Positions 50,794 to 59,914 of a stretch of 64,000 nucleotides of DNA are shown here, in pieces; position 1 is the stretch's first letter; each line of letters begins with the position of its first letter. The notes under the pieces were generated by a model, which saw only the letters and a list, made by a program, of their open reading frames with translations, searched no databases and was not told the origin of the DNA. A program made the position numbers and the translations under genes. Source of the stretch: Chryseobacterium cucumeris (GTDB lineage Bacteria; Bacteroidota; Bacteroidia; Flavobacteriales; Weeksellaceae); contig NZ_LUVZ01000043.1 of the NCBI RefSeq assembly GCF_001593385.1, forward strand, positions 62,001 through 126,000, in the 5' to 3' direction.

Positions 50794-50958
50794 TGTCAAT
50801 AGTCAATTTTTGCTTTGCAAAGTGAATAGTGAATGCGCAACCTTCCATTAGAAAACATATCTGTACAATATATAATTACTCATAACTTCTCAACCGGAAA
50901 CCCAAAATTCACAAGCGAAGCGGATTCACCATTCACCATTCACCATTCACCATTCACA
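50794..50958. repeat. dispersed GTCAATRGTCAATTTTGC element (copy C)
   Basis: Begins GTCAATAGTCAATTTTTGC, contains TTTGCAAAGTGAATAGTGAAT and ends in ACAAGCGAAGCGGATTC plus ATTCACC units, all matching copy A and D patterns. Confidence 0.65.
50924..50958 (+). repeat. ATTCACC 7-base tandem repeat
   Basis: Five consecutive units, the last ATTCACA. The 7-base period is direct and no spacers exist, so it is not a CRISPR array. Confidence 0.85.
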
Positions 50959-51022
50959 ATCCCCCTTCATCTCTCCTATCCTCAATCTCTCACCCAAATC
51001 TTCAACTCTCAATTAAAAGTCG

Positions 51023-51030
51023 TATTTTTG
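51023..51030 (+). promoter_or_regulatory. -7 box of the RsmB-like methyltransferase gene
   Basis: TATTTTTG, 25 bases before the ATG at 51056. Confidence 0.55.
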
Positions 51031-51055
51031 CAGATTCAAACAGCGAAGCAAATTT

Positions 51056-52261
51056 ATGGAACTTATTCACAGAAACTTGGCAATCGGAATTCACGATGCC
51101 TTACAGGAGACATTTTTTGAAAAAAACAAATATGCCGATAAAGTTATTGAAAGACTTTTGAAAGCAAACAGAAAATGGGGAAGCCAGGACAGAGCCGTTG
51201 TTTCTGAAATTTTTTACAATATTATCCGTTGGAAAAAACGCCTTGAATACTATATGGGTGAAGGTGTAAAACCCAACAATATCTACAAACTGATTATTGC
51301 GTATTTACTTTGGAGTAAAACCAATTATAAAAAATTCGAAGAATTTGACGGAATCAAAATCGCCGATATTCTTACCAAACTTAAAAAGAATACTGTTCCT
51401 ACAAAAGCGATAGAACACTCTATTCCTGAATGGCTTGCTGAAACTCTTGAAAAAGAACTGGGTGCCAGCTGGGAAAGAGAAATGATTGCTTTAAACGAAC
51501 AGGCTCCTACGGTTTTAAGAGCCAATTCTTTAAGAACAACCACTAAAGAACTTATCTCTGATCTTTCAGATGAGGGTGTTGTTTCTTATCCTGTTAAAGG
51601 TTATCCTGACGCTGTTCAGCTGGAAGAAAAGAAAAATGTTTTCCTTACTACCGCTTTCAAAGAAGGATTATTTGAAGTTCAGGATGCTTCTTCTCAGAAA
51701 ATCGGGTATTTTCTTGATGTAAAAGAAGGACAAAGAGTAGTAGATGCATGTGCTGGTGCTGGTGGAAAAACACTTCACCTGGCAGCATTAATGAAAAATA
51801 AAGGTCAGATTGTAGCATTAGATATCTTCGAATGGAAGCTTGCCGAGCTGAAGCGTCGTGCCAAGAGAGCCGGAGCCCACAATATTGAAACCCGTATGAT
51901 CTCTGACAATAAAGTAATCAAACGTCTTCATGAAAAAGCTGATAGACTTCTGATTGATGCACCATGTTCAGGTCTTGGTGTTTTGAAAAGAAACCCGGAC
52001 AGCAAGTGGAAAATTGATCAGGACTTTATTGACAGAATTAAAAAGGAACAACAACAAATTCTTCAGGACTATTCTAAAATGCTTAAAAAAGGAGGAAAAA
52101 TGGTATACGCTACCTGTTCTATTCTTCCATCTGAAAACAATCTTCAGGTAGATGAGTTCATCAAAAACAATCCTGGATTCAAGATGATTAAAGATGAAAA
52201 AGTAATGCCTAGCGAAGGGTATGACGGATTCTATATGGCTTTGATTGAGAGAATTTCTTAA
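51056..52261 (+). CDS. RsmB/RsmF-type rRNA (cytosine-C5)-methyltransferase
   Basis: 401 residues of the NOL1/NOP2/Sun family. The N-terminal half (about 1-150) is the NusB-like/RNA-binding region, the C-terminal half a Rossmann methyltransferase. Two catalytic cysteines are visible in DAPCSGLG and YATCSI. Acts on a 16S or 23S rRNA cytosine; which one is not determined. Cytoplasmic. Followed by a terminator. Confidence 0.92.
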   Translation: MELIHRNLAIGIHDALQETFFEKNKYADKVIERLLKANRKWGSQDRAVVSEIFYNIIRWKKRLEYYMGEGVKPNNIYKLIIAYLLWSKTNYKKFEEFDGIKIADILTKLKKNTVPTKAIEHSIPEWLAETLEKELGASWEREMIALNEQAPTVLRANSLRTTTKELISDLSDEGVVSYPVKGYPDAVQLEEKKNVFLTTAFKEGLFEVQDASSQKIGYFLDVKEGQRVVDACAGAGGKTLHLAALMKNKGQIVALDIFEWKLAELKRRAKRAGAHNIETRMISDNKVIKRLHEKADRLLIDAPCSGLGVLKRNPDSKWKIDQDFIDRIKKEQQQILQDYSKMLKKGGKMVYATCSILPSENNLQVDEFIKNNPGFKMIKDEKVMPSEGYDGFYMALIERIS

Positions 52262-52284
52262 TTTAAATCCAACAACAATACACT

Positions 52285-52320
52285 AAACTACTCTATTTTC
52301 TGGAGTAGTTTTTTTGTTTT
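52285..52320 (+). terminator. terminator after the rRNA methyltransferase
   Basis: 9-bp stem AAACTACTC (52285-52293) with complement at 52303-52311, then a T-run. Confidence 0.85.
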
Positions 52321-52398
52321 AAAACCTTTCTGAAAAAATGTAACAATTTTTGTAACATTTCAACCCCATTGCCTACTAACTGTATAGATCAAAACCGG

Positions 52399-52430
52399 TT
52401 TGATGCTGTAGAAAGTTTAGAATACCTTTG
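52399..52430 (+). promoter_or_regulatory. promoter of the PNGase F-like gene
   Basis: TTTG at 52399-52402, 20 bases, TACCTTTG at 52423-52430; 18 bases before the ATG at 52449. Confidence 0.75.
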
Positions 52431-52448
52431 CAGCAAACTCATTTATTT

Positions 52449-54116
52449 ATGCATACAAGAATTGTTTTCAATTTTCTGGCTGTTTTCGCGTACTGTCTGT
52501 TTTCTGCACAGACCTATGAAATTCAGTACACTGGTTCTTATAACGGAAAGGTATCAACGGATCAGCCCTCTACCATCATTTGGGTCAATGAGAAAGAAAA
52601 TTTTATTCTCAATAGTACGATCAAAGAACAAAAAAGCAGCTATCCTTATGAGATCACTAAGGTAGAAAAGCCATCTAACTCTATTGTTTCTTATGCATTT
52701 TTAAAACCAGGATCCATTATTTCAGCATCAGATACAGAGTCTGTTGGAAAACAGAATTTTGAACTCACCAATGAAACAAAAAAGATCTTAGGATACAACT
52801 GTAAAAAAGCGGTTACAAAAATCAATTCAAATACCATTGAAATCTGGTACACCAATGACTTAAAACTGAAAGGTGGTCCTTCTGTTTTAGGACAGAATTT
52901 AGGATTAGTTCTGGAAATAGAGAGAAATAAAAATTCTTTAACGACAGCCAGCTCAATCAAAAAAATAAAGAACACAGGGATTGAAAACATATTGAAAGGA
53001 AACATACAGACAACCGATCAGCTGGGATATAAAGATCTCCTGTGGAAAAGCAGATTTACCACACTGAATGTTTTTGAAAATGAAACCATCAATTTCTCTG
53101 ATGCCTCAAAATCTGATGACCAGATCAAGAGATACGCTAACGGAACCATCATTCTGAAAAAAATAAAATTCCCCACTATTCTAGAAGGAGAAAATATTTT
53201 TGTTGAACTGAAGCAGCAATCCAATGGGGATGCCTATGACAGAACCGGAACTGTATTTTTCATTCCACAGGATAAAGAAAAGTCTTTTTTTGACGGTCTG
53301 GAAAAGGGAGCAAAAACACTTCCTCTTTACGAAAACGGAAATGGAAAACAATATTACGGAGTAACTGCTGCCGACAATTATAGCCCTGCTATGGAAATGA
53401 TGAGATTCTTTACCGCTTTTGGTATCCAGAAATTCAATCATATTCAGCTTAAAGGAAAAGACTGGCAGACTATCAGCCCGTACCGACAGGATATCACAGA
53501 ATTGAAACCTGCTTTATCAGGAAAAGAACTTTGGATAGGTACATTTATTGGCAATTATGATAAAGGAGGACATAAAGTAAGCCTTGATATTACGATTCAT
53601 AAAAGTGATCAGACCGTAAATAAGAACAATACGGCTATTCCTTTGTTTAATACTTTAAATATTATGGAAATGGCAGGACAGGACTACTCTACCATGTTTA
53701 ATCAGGACAAAGGTCTTCTTGTTGACTTCACTTTAGATAAAGACCTGAAAAATGCCCAACTTAGGTATATCACAACAGGACACGGCGGTTGGGAAAATGG
53801 TGATGAATTCGTTCCTAAAGCCAATTCTATATTGATGGATGGAAATCCTGTATTTTCATTTATCCCATGGAGAACAGATTGTGGCTCTTATCGTTTATAC
53901 AATCCAGCCTCTGGAAATTTTCAGGACGGACTTTCATCCTCTGACCTCAGCAGATCAAACTGGTGCCCGGGAACCGTTACCAATCCTAATTTCATCCCTC
54001 TGGGAGATTTGAAAGCAGGAAAACATACCATACAGATAAAAATTCCTCAAGGACCTACAGAAGGAACAAGTTTCAGTTCTTGGAATGTTTCAGGAACTTT
54101 ACTGGGAGTACAATAA
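52449..54116 (+). CDS. GLPGLI-like N-terminus fused to PNGase F-like glycoamidase
   Basis: 555 residues. I start at MHTRIVFNFLAVFAYCLFSA (52449), a signal peptide; the upstream in-frame start at 52428 is inside the -7 box. Residues about 22-200 look like a GLPGLI family domain (VLGQNLGLVLEIE). From about 205 to 555 it resembles the two-domain PNGase F fold: a TGHGGWENGDEF block near 441-455 and a SNWCPGTVTN block near 500. PNGase F enzymes cleave whole N-glycans from Asn. The type II enzyme of Elizabethkingia also has an extra N-terminal domain. Activity here is inferred. Confidence 0.85.
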   Translation: MHTRIVFNFLAVFAYCLFSAQTYEIQYTGSYNGKVSTDQPSTIIWVNEKENFILNSTIKEQKSSYPYEITKVEKPSNSIVSYAFLKPGSIISASDTESVGKQNFELTNETKKILGYNCKKAVTKINSNTIEIWYTNDLKLKGGPSVLGQNLGLVLEIERNKNSLTTASSIKKIKNTGIENILKGNIQTTDQLGYKDLLWKSRFTTLNVFENETINFSDASKSDDQIKRYANGTIILKKIKFPTILEGENIFVELKQQSNGDAYDRTGTVFFIPQDKEKSFFDGLEKGAKTLPLYENGNGKQYYGVTAADNYSPAMEMMRFFTAFGIQKFNHIQLKGKDWQTISPYRQDITELKPALSGKELWIGTFIGNYDKGGHKVSLDITIHKSDQTVNKNNTAIPLFNTLNIMEMAGQDYSTMFNQDKGLLVDFTLDKDLKNAQLRYITTGHGGWENGDEFVPKANSILMDGNPVFSFIPWRTDCGSYRLYNPASGNFQDGLSSSDLSRSNWCPGTVTNPNFIPLGDLKAGKHTIQIKIPQGPTEGTSFSSWNVSGTLLGVQ

Positions 54117-54123
54117 AAACAAA

Positions 54124-54152
54124 ACCTTCTTGCATGAGAATTGCAAGAAGGT
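54124..54152 (+). other. stem-loop after the PNGase F-like gene
   Basis: 11-bp stem ACCTTCTTGCA/TGCAAGAAGGT around a 7-base loop. No T-run on plus, so not a clear intrinsic terminator in that direction. Confidence 0.5.
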
Positions 54153-54385
54153 AAAAACACAAATGATGAAAAAAAATTATTTCGAGCCACAAAGTAAGGG
54201 GTAAAATTCATATAATTAATTACCATAGATTAATAAATATGTCATTTTTATTTCGTATGGAAACAACATCCATTTCGGCTCAACGAAAAAAATTAATCAA
54301 AAACATGTTAATTTCAAGAAATAGTTAAAAATTTTAACTTTAAAATATTAATTGATTAAAAATTTTCGTTTTTAAATATTTTTTA
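54153..54385. other. 233-base AT-rich gap before asnB
   Basis: No ORF, no recognised RNA. Very AT-rich; the asnB promoter lies at its right end. Confidence 0.6.
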
Positions 54386-54416
54386 TTGTTATTTATAAAC
54401 ATCCCTTCTACTTTTG
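54386..54416 (+). promoter_or_regulatory. promoter of asnB
   Basis: TTG at 54386-54388, 20 bases, TACTTTTG at 54409-54416; 21 bases before the ATG. Confidence 0.7.
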
Positions 54417-54437
54417 TTCCATAAATAATAAAAAATC

Positions 54438-56105
54438 ATGTGTGGAATTGTATGTTTATTCGACGCCAAGCAAAAAACTGAAGTATTAAGACCTCAGGTA
54501 TTGGAAATGTCAAAAAAAATCCGTCACAGAGGACCGGATTGGAGTGGAGTTTTTCAGGACGAGAAAGTAATTTTTTCTCATGAAAGACTTGCCATTGTAG
54601 ATCCTACTTCTGGAAAACAGCCTCTATTTACTAAAGATGGAAAAGTAGTATTAGCGGTGAACGGTGAAATCTATAACCATAGAGAACTTAAAGAAGAATT
54701 TCCGGATTATGAGTTTCAGACTCAATCCGACTGCGAGGTGATCCTTGCTCTTTACAGAAAATACGGAAAAGATTTCGTAGAGAAACTTAACGGAATTTTT
54801 GCATTCGCTTTATACGATACCGAAAATGATATTTATCTTATCGCCCGAGATCATATGGGAATCTGTCCGCTTTATCAGGGTTGGGATAAAAGCGGAAACT
54901 ACTATGTCGCTTCTGAATTAAAAGCTCTTGAAGGAATCTGCAAAAAAATAGAAACTTTCTTACCTGGCCATTTGATGTTCAGTCCGGACGGAACAGAACT
55001 TCAGCAATGGTATACAAGAGACTGGGACAGCTTTGATCATGTAAAAGAAAATGAAACCGATATCTCAAAACTGAGAAAAGGTCTTGAAGATGCCGTTCAC
55101 AGACAACTGATGAGTGATGTTCCTTATGGTGTACTTCTTTCCGGAGGACTGGATTCGTCTGTTATTTCAGCCATCACTGCAAAATTTGCCCGCCAGAGAA
55201 TTGAAAGTGGCGATACTCAGGAAGCCTGGTATCCAAGACTCCACAGTTTCGCGGTAGGATTGGTTGGTTCTCCGGATCTTGCAGCTGCACAAAAGGCAGC
55301 AGAGCACATTGGATCTGTTCACCATGAGGTTAACTTTACTGTTCAGGAAGGACTGGATGCTGTACGTGACGTCATTTATCATCTTGAAACTTATGATGTA
55401 ACCACCATCAGAGCATCCACACCGATGTATCTTTTGGCAAGAGTCATCAAATCCATGGGAATTAAAATGGTTCTTTCAGGAGAAGGTTCGGATGAATTGT
55501 TCGGAGGTTATTTATACTTCCATAAAGCTCCTAATGCAAAAGAATTCCACGATGAAACTGTGAGAAAATTAGGCAAACTTCACCTCTATGACTGTTTAAG
55601 AGCCAACAAAGCGTTGATGAGCTGGGGAATTGAAGGAAGAGTTCCTTTCCTTGACAAAGAATTCATGGATATTGCAATGACGATTAACCCTCAGGATAAA
55701 ATGATCAGTACTGCTGAAGGAAAAATTGAAAAATGGGTATTGAGAAAAGCTTTTGAAGACCTTCTTCCAGATTCTATTGTCTGGAGACAGAAAGAACAGT
55801 TTTCGGATGGTGTGGGATATTCATGGATAGATACCTTAAAAGAGGTAGCTGAAAGAGAAGTGACAGACGAAATGATGACTAACGCAAGATTCAGATTCCC
55901 GCTAAACACACCTCAGAACAAAGAAGAATACCGATACAGAACTATTTTTGAAGAACATTTCCCGAGTGAAACTGCAGCTGCTACCGTTCCATCAGTTCCT
56001 TCTGTTGCATGCTCCACTCCTATTGCTCTGGAATGGGATGAAGCGTTCAAAAAAATGAATGATCCAAGTGGAAGAGCGGTGAAGGTACATGAAACTTCAT
56101 ATTAG
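54438..56105 (+). CDS. asnB: asparagine synthase B (glutamine-hydrolysing)
   Basis: 555 residues. Class II glutamine amidotransferase domain starting with MCGIVCLF (Cys2 nucleophile after Met removal), then the ATP-pyrophosphatase synthase domain with the PP-loop VLLSGGLDSSVI (about 233-244). Converts aspartate and glutamine to asparagine with ATP. Length matches E. coli AsnB. Monocistronic with a clear promoter; ends next to a repeat-filled gap. Confidence 0.97.
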   Translation: MCGIVCLFDAKQKTEVLRPQVLEMSKKIRHRGPDWSGVFQDEKVIFSHERLAIVDPTSGKQPLFTKDGKVVLAVNGEIYNHRELKEEFPDYEFQTQSDCEVILALYRKYGKDFVEKLNGIFAFALYDTENDIYLIARDHMGICPLYQGWDKSGNYYVASELKALEGICKKIETFLPGHLMFSPDGTELQQWYTRDWDSFDHVKENETDISKLRKGLEDAVHRQLMSDVPYGVLLSGGLDSSVISAITAKFARQRIESGDTQEAWYPRLHSFAVGLVGSPDLAAAQKAAEHIGSVHHEVNFTVQEGLDAVRDVIYHLETYDVTTIRASTPMYLLARVIKSMGIKMVLSGEGSDELFGGYLYFHKAPNAKEFHDETVRKLGKLHLYDCLRANKALMSWGIEGRVPFLDKEFMDIAMTINPQDKMISTAEGKIEKWVLRKAFEDLLPDSIVWRQKEQFSDGVGYSWIDTLKEVAEREVTDEMMTNARFRFPLNTPQNKEEYRYRTIFEEHFPSETAAATVPSVPSVACSTPIALEWDEAFKKMNDPSGRAVKVHETSY

Positions 56106-56115
56106 GAAGGGATGA

Positions 56116-56248
56116 TGAATAGTCAATCGTCAATTCGCTTCGCTTGTCAATTTGTTGCGGGATTCGGGTTACGGATTACAGCTTTATTATTCACTTGCAA
56201 AGCAAAAATTGACAGTTAATAATTCACTTGCAAAGCAAAATTCACTAA
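56116..56248. repeat. dispersed GTCAATRGTCAATTTTGC element (copy D)
   Basis: Copy in the orientation opposite to copy A: bases 56132-56156 are the exact reverse complement of 35204-35228, and the following GCGGGATTCGGGTTACGG stretch matches the A copy with gaps. It contains two CACTTGCAAAGCAAAA units. Confidence 0.75.
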
Positions 56249-56394
56249 TTACATGTATATTTTTCACATTCAAACCTATAACTCCTTCTGTTATAATTTA
56301 TCAATCCTGTAGCAATACAGGATTTTTTCTTGAATTAACACTAACAATATGGCATAATTTAACTCACAATCCAAAATAATATCTAATAAATAAT
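56249..56394. other. 146 gene-free bases before the secreted unknown
   Basis: AT-rich, no ORF. It links copy D to the -7 box at 56395. Confidence 0.6.
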
Positions 56395-56402
56395 TATATT
56401 TG
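56395..56402 (+). promoter_or_regulatory. -7 box of the secreted unknown at 56430
   Basis: TATATTTG; it contains the TTG at 56400, so that codon is part of the promoter and not the start. Confidence 0.6.
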
Positions 56403-56429
56403 GAAAACGAAAATATCAATTATAAAAAA

Positions 56430-57242
56430 ATGAGAAGAAACCTTACTGTTTTATTTGCCTTATTAGCCATAAGTTTTGCTTTTGGACAAGGAAAATATGG
56501 CAAATATCTGAATTCAAAGAAGCTTGCTTTGGCTTATAAGAGTGTGAAAGACCAGGATAAAGATGACTACTATCAACAATATTATTGGCTTGTAAAGGCA
56601 GAGCAACTGAAAACTTATCCTCACCTTAAAGACATTAAACCTGTTGTTTTATATGAATTTGTAAAATATGTAAACCCTCAGAACCCGACCAAAAAACTGG
56701 ATGCAAGAGGTAAAGAGCTGAGAGCAACTGCAGAATTATCATTAAATCAATATTTTAAAAATAAAAAATTCGAGAACAATTCTGTTTTAATGTATAACCT
56801 TGAAACGTATGTAGATCCTTCAAAAGGTCAATATTATACTAAAGTAGATCCCGAAAAAATCAAGGAACTTGTACCTAAGGAATTATTTGCTTTCAACTCA
56901 TTCAATAGAAATATAGGAGAAGAAAAGACATATTATCTTTGGATTGACAAGAAAAAAGACGATCTGAATATTGTAGATATCATCCCTAGCGAAAAAGAAG
57001 ACAAAGCTTTCTACACAAGATTGAAACAATATCTTCCAAGCTATAAATTCTCAAAATATGTTCCTTCTGTAAAAAAAGGAAACAAATCTGATAAAACTGA
57101 CATTGAATATTATTATATCATGCCTTTTGAGCAGAATACCGATAACATCGAATATAAAACAAAGGATTTCAAAACTTTCACCTTAAGCCAGTACAGAAAA
57201 GCCGGTGATGAATGGAAAGGAGTAGAAAAACCTAGAAAATAA
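56430..57242 (+). CDS. secreted protein, unknown function
   Basis: 270 residues. Start at MRRNLTVLFALLAISFAFGQ, a signal peptide. The rest is lysine- and tyrosine-rich (KKLALAYKSVKDQDKDDYYQQYYW near 31-54) with no known motif, apart from a YYLWIDKKKDDLNIVDIIP stretch that suggests beta strands. No cysteines. Probably periplasmic. Monocistronic between the repeat and a strong terminator. Confidence 0.65.
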   Translation: MRRNLTVLFALLAISFAFGQGKYGKYLNSKKLALAYKSVKDQDKDDYYQQYYWLVKAEQLKTYPHLKDIKPVVLYEFVKYVNPQNPTKKLDARGKELRATAELSLNQYFKNKKFENNSVLMYNLETYVDPSKGQYYTKVDPEKIKELVPKELFAFNSFNRNIGEEKTYYLWIDKKKDDLNIVDIIPSEKEDKAFYTRLKQYLPSYKFSKYVPSVKKGNKSDKTDIEYYYIMPFEQNTDNIEYKTKDFKTFTLSQYRKAGDEWKGVEKPRK

Positions 57243-57245
57243 ATC

Positions 57246-57278
57246 AAAAAGTCCTGTGAAATTTCACAGGACTTTTTT
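57246..57278 (+). terminator. terminator after the secreted unknown
   Basis: A near-perfect palindrome AAAAAGTCCTGTGAAA with its complement (57262-57277) and T-run. Confidence 0.92.
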
Positions 57279-57379
57279 AATTTTATATGGATTTCTTTAT
57301 CTAAGAATCAAAACGCTTAGAGTAAGCGGTTCTTCAAATAAATAAGTCTGGGAGTTTTTCACAACCCAGCCGATACAAA

Positions 57380-58783
57380 ATGACAGAAGCAAATACACAA
57401 CAGACCTCCGTAAAAAAAATACTTCCCTTAATTCTGGCCACTGCTATTTTCATGCAAATGCTGGATTCCACGATTCTGAATACTTCCCTGCCTGCTATTG
57501 CAAAAGATCTGAATGAGTCTCCGCTCAATATGCAGAACGCTATCATCAGTTATGTTCTGACCCTTGCTGTTTTTATGCCCGCCAGCGGATTTCTTGCCGA
57601 CCGGTTTGGAACAAAAAAAATATTTATATTTTCTCTGGTATTATTCAGTCTGGGTTCTTTGTTCTGTTCCATGTCTCAAAATCTCACTCATTTAGTAATT
57701 TCAAGAGTTATCCAGGGAGTTGGAGGAAGCTTGATGACGCCTGTTGGAAAGTTGGCACTCATTAAAACATTTGATAAAAACGAACTGCTCAAAGCCATGA
57801 ACTTTGCCATCATTCCTGCTCTTATCGGACCTGTACTCGGACCTTTGGTAGGAGGTTATATGGTAGATTACCTCTCATGGCACTGGATATTTCTGATCAA
57901 TATTCCGATTGGAGTTCTGGGAATTCTTTTAGGATTAAGATTTATGCCCAATTACAAATCTGATGATGTTGATTTTGATTTAAAGGGCTTCTTGATTTTT
58001 GCAGCAGCCTCTCTCCTGCTTTCTGTTTCCCTGGAACTTTTCGGGGACATCCAGAATATCACCCCTGTTTTGCTTGTATTTATAATGGGCTTCCTGTTCC
58101 TGTATTATTATTATAAGCATGCTAAAAGAGGAGGAAATCCTATCTTCCCGTTAAACCTTTTTCAGGTGAGAACATTCCGGGTAGGCATTGTGGGAAATCT
58201 TGCCACCAGATTAGGAATCAGCTCTGTTCCGCTATTGCTGCCACTGATGATCCAGATTGCCTATAAACAGTCTGCAGTCACTTCGGGCTGGATCATTGCT
58301 CCTATGGCTTTGACGGCTATCTTCGGAAAATCATATGTTATTAAAATTTTAGATAAATATGGCTACCGCCAGACTTTGATGATTAATACATTCATCATCG
58401 GAACGCTGATATGCCTGCTTGCCATACCTGATATACACACATCTTTGTACTGGTTTGTTCCGATCATCGCAATATTAGGTTTTTTCAACTCTATTCAGTT
58501 CACTTCCATGAATACTATTTCTATTGCCGATCTTCGTAACTTTCAGACCAGCAGCGGAAACTCTTTACTCTCAGTCAATCAACAGCTGGCGATAGGCTTC
58601 GGAATTGCCTTCGGACTGATTGTTTTAAAGTTATTTGAAAATACAGATCTTATTAATGGTGAAATCCATAATGCCTTCCGACTTACATTTCTTACGGTGG
58701 GAATACTAACGATTTTATCTGGATTCGTGTTCAGGAGGCTGCATATTTCGGATGGAAAGAATATGAAATCCAAGGAAGATTAA
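57380..58783 (+). CDS. MFS drug transporter, DHA2 type (MdtD/EmrB-like)
   Basis: 467 residues with about 14 predicted helices. The DHA2 marks GFLADRFGTKKIF (motif A) and MLDSTILNTSLPAIAKDL are clear, and GPVLGPLVGGYMVDYLSWHWIFLINIPIG (about 155-183) is the classic motif C region. Inner-membrane proton-driven exporter of drugs or toxic compounds. No EmrA-like fusion protein is nearby. Single gene after the terminator; its promoter is not evident. Confidence 0.93.
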   Translation: MTEANTQQTSVKKILPLILATAIFMQMLDSTILNTSLPAIAKDLNESPLNMQNAIISYVLTLAVFMPASGFLADRFGTKKIFIFSLVLFSLGSLFCSMSQNLTHLVISRVIQGVGGSLMTPVGKLALIKTFDKNELLKAMNFAIIPALIGPVLGPLVGGYMVDYLSWHWIFLINIPIGVLGILLGLRFMPNYKSDDVDFDLKGFLIFAAASLLLSVSLELFGDIQNITPVLLVFIMGFLFLYYYYKHAKRGGNPIFPLNLFQVRTFRVGIVGNLATRLGISSVPLLLPLMIQIAYKQSAVTSGWIIAPMALTAIFGKSYVIKILDKYGYRQTLMINTFIIGTLICLLAIPDIHTSLYWFVPIIAILGFFNSIQFTSMNTISIADLRNFQTSSGNSLLSVNQQLAIGFGIAFGLIVLKLFENTDLINGEIHNAFRLTFLTVGILTILSGFVFRRLHISDGKNMKSKED

Positions 58784-58855
58784 ACAGATCTGATCACAGC
58801 TTCATCCTTTTCCACGAACTTAACACAGATCAATGCTTTTCGCATATAACAATGG

Positions 58856-58863
58856 TAATTTTG
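58856..58863 (+). promoter_or_regulatory. -7 box of the pirin-stress cluster
   Basis: TAATTTTG, 21 bases before the ATG at 58885. Confidence 0.5.
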
Positions 58864-58884
58864 TTTACATAAATCAACAATGTG

Positions 58885-59760
58885 ATGGCAACTAAAAAAA
58901 TAGAAATCGTAGTATCTCCAAAACCTGCGCACTTTGTAGGCGATGGATTCAGGGTTCACAATTTCATTCCGGGAGTTCCTGGATTGGATATGAAAAGAAT
59001 GGATCCGTTTATCATGCTGGATTACAATTCAAAATTTCATTTCAATGGTTCAGACAGACCAAGAGGTGTAGGAGTACATCCGCACAGAGGTTTTGAAACA
59101 GTAACGATAGCGTATAGCGGAAAAGTAGAACACCATGACAGCGCTGGCGGCGGCGGTGTGATCGGAGAAGGTGATGTTCAGTGGATGACTGCTGCCAAAG
59201 GAGTTCTTCACAAGGAATATCATGAAACAGAATGGGCAAAAGAAGGAGGAATTTTTCAGATGGTTCAGCTTTGGGTGAATCTTCCGGCAAAAGATAAAAT
59301 GAGCTGCCCAAAATACCAGGCTATCGAAAACTCTAAAATGGAAAGAGTGGATCTGGGCGAAAATGGCTACATAGAAGTGATTGCCGGAGAATATGATGGT
59401 CATAAAGGACCTGCGAGTACTTTCACTCCGGTTCATATGATGAATGCCAAACTGAAAGCTGGAGGAAAAGCAGAGTTTAATTTCCCTGCTCATTTCAACA
59501 CTGCAGCTTTGGTAATTGAAGGAAGTATTATTATTAACGAGGAAGAAGCTGTTAAAGCTGATCATTTTGTCCTGTTTAAAAATGAAGGGGAAACATTCAC
59601 TATCGAAGCCAAACAAGATGCTGTTGTTTTAATCATCAGCGGAGAACCTATTAACGAACCTATTTATCCTCACGGACCTTTTGTGATGAATTCCAGAGAA
59701 GAAATCATGCAGGCTTTCGAGGATTTTAATACCGGAAAATTCGGATACCTGGAAGATTAA
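58885..59760 (+). CDS. pirin family protein (first copy)
   Basis: 291 residues from the ATG at 58885; an in-frame GTG at 58882 would add one residue. Bicupin of the pirin family. The metal ligands are visible as HPHRGFETVTI (H65, H67), with His109 and Glu111 in GVLHKEYHE. Some pirins have quercetinase activity, others act as redox-state regulators. No signal peptide. Head of a plus-strand group rich in redox and thiol-stress proteins. Confidence 0.92.
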   Translation: MATKKIEIVVSPKPAHFVGDGFRVHNFIPGVPGLDMKRMDPFIMLDYNSKFHFNGSDRPRGVGVHPHRGFETVTIAYSGKVEHHDSAGGGGVIGEGDVQWMTAAKGVLHKEYHETEWAKEGGIFQMVQLWVNLPAKDKMSCPKYQAIENSKMERVDLGENGYIEVIAGEYDGHKGPASTFTPVHMMNAKLKAGGKAEFNFPAHFNTAALVIEGSIIINEEEAVKADHFVLFKNEGETFTIEAKQDAVVLIISGEPINEPIYPHGPFVMNSREEIMQAFEDFNTGKFGYLED

Positions 59761-59819
59761 AGATTTAAATTTATCTTAATCTTCGATTATTCCTTTTTTT
59801 ATTAACTTTATATAATGGC

Positions 59820-59852
59820 AAACCTTATAGGTTTTATGAACCTATAAGGTTT
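59820..59852. repeat. inverted repeat AAACCTTATAGGTT (copy 2)
   Basis: 14-bp arms (59820-59833 and 59839-59852) and a 5-base loop, same core as 20737-20769. It splits the pirin and GNAT genes, so they may not share one transcript. Confidence 0.7.
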
Positions 59853-59914
59853 AATTGTCTTAACAAGCAATTTCCTGCATTTATAGGAAATGCAGCACCC
59901 TTAGTACAAATATT

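Larger units (their letters stand above)
50466..51022. other. 557-base gene-free stretch with repeats
   Basis: No credible ORF. It holds copy C of the dispersed element (50794-50958), five 7-base ATTCACC-type units (50924-50958), and otherwise AT-rich sequence. The rsmB promoter lies at its right end (51023-51030). Confidence 0.6.

Noticed and set aside
50924..50958. ATTCACC repeats as a CRISPR array
   Set aside because: Units are 7 bases, directly adjacent, with no spacers and no cas genes nearby.
56400..56429. TTG at 56400 as start codon of the secreted unknown
   Set aside because: It lies inside the TATATTTG -7 box, while ATG at 56430 gives a clean signal peptide.
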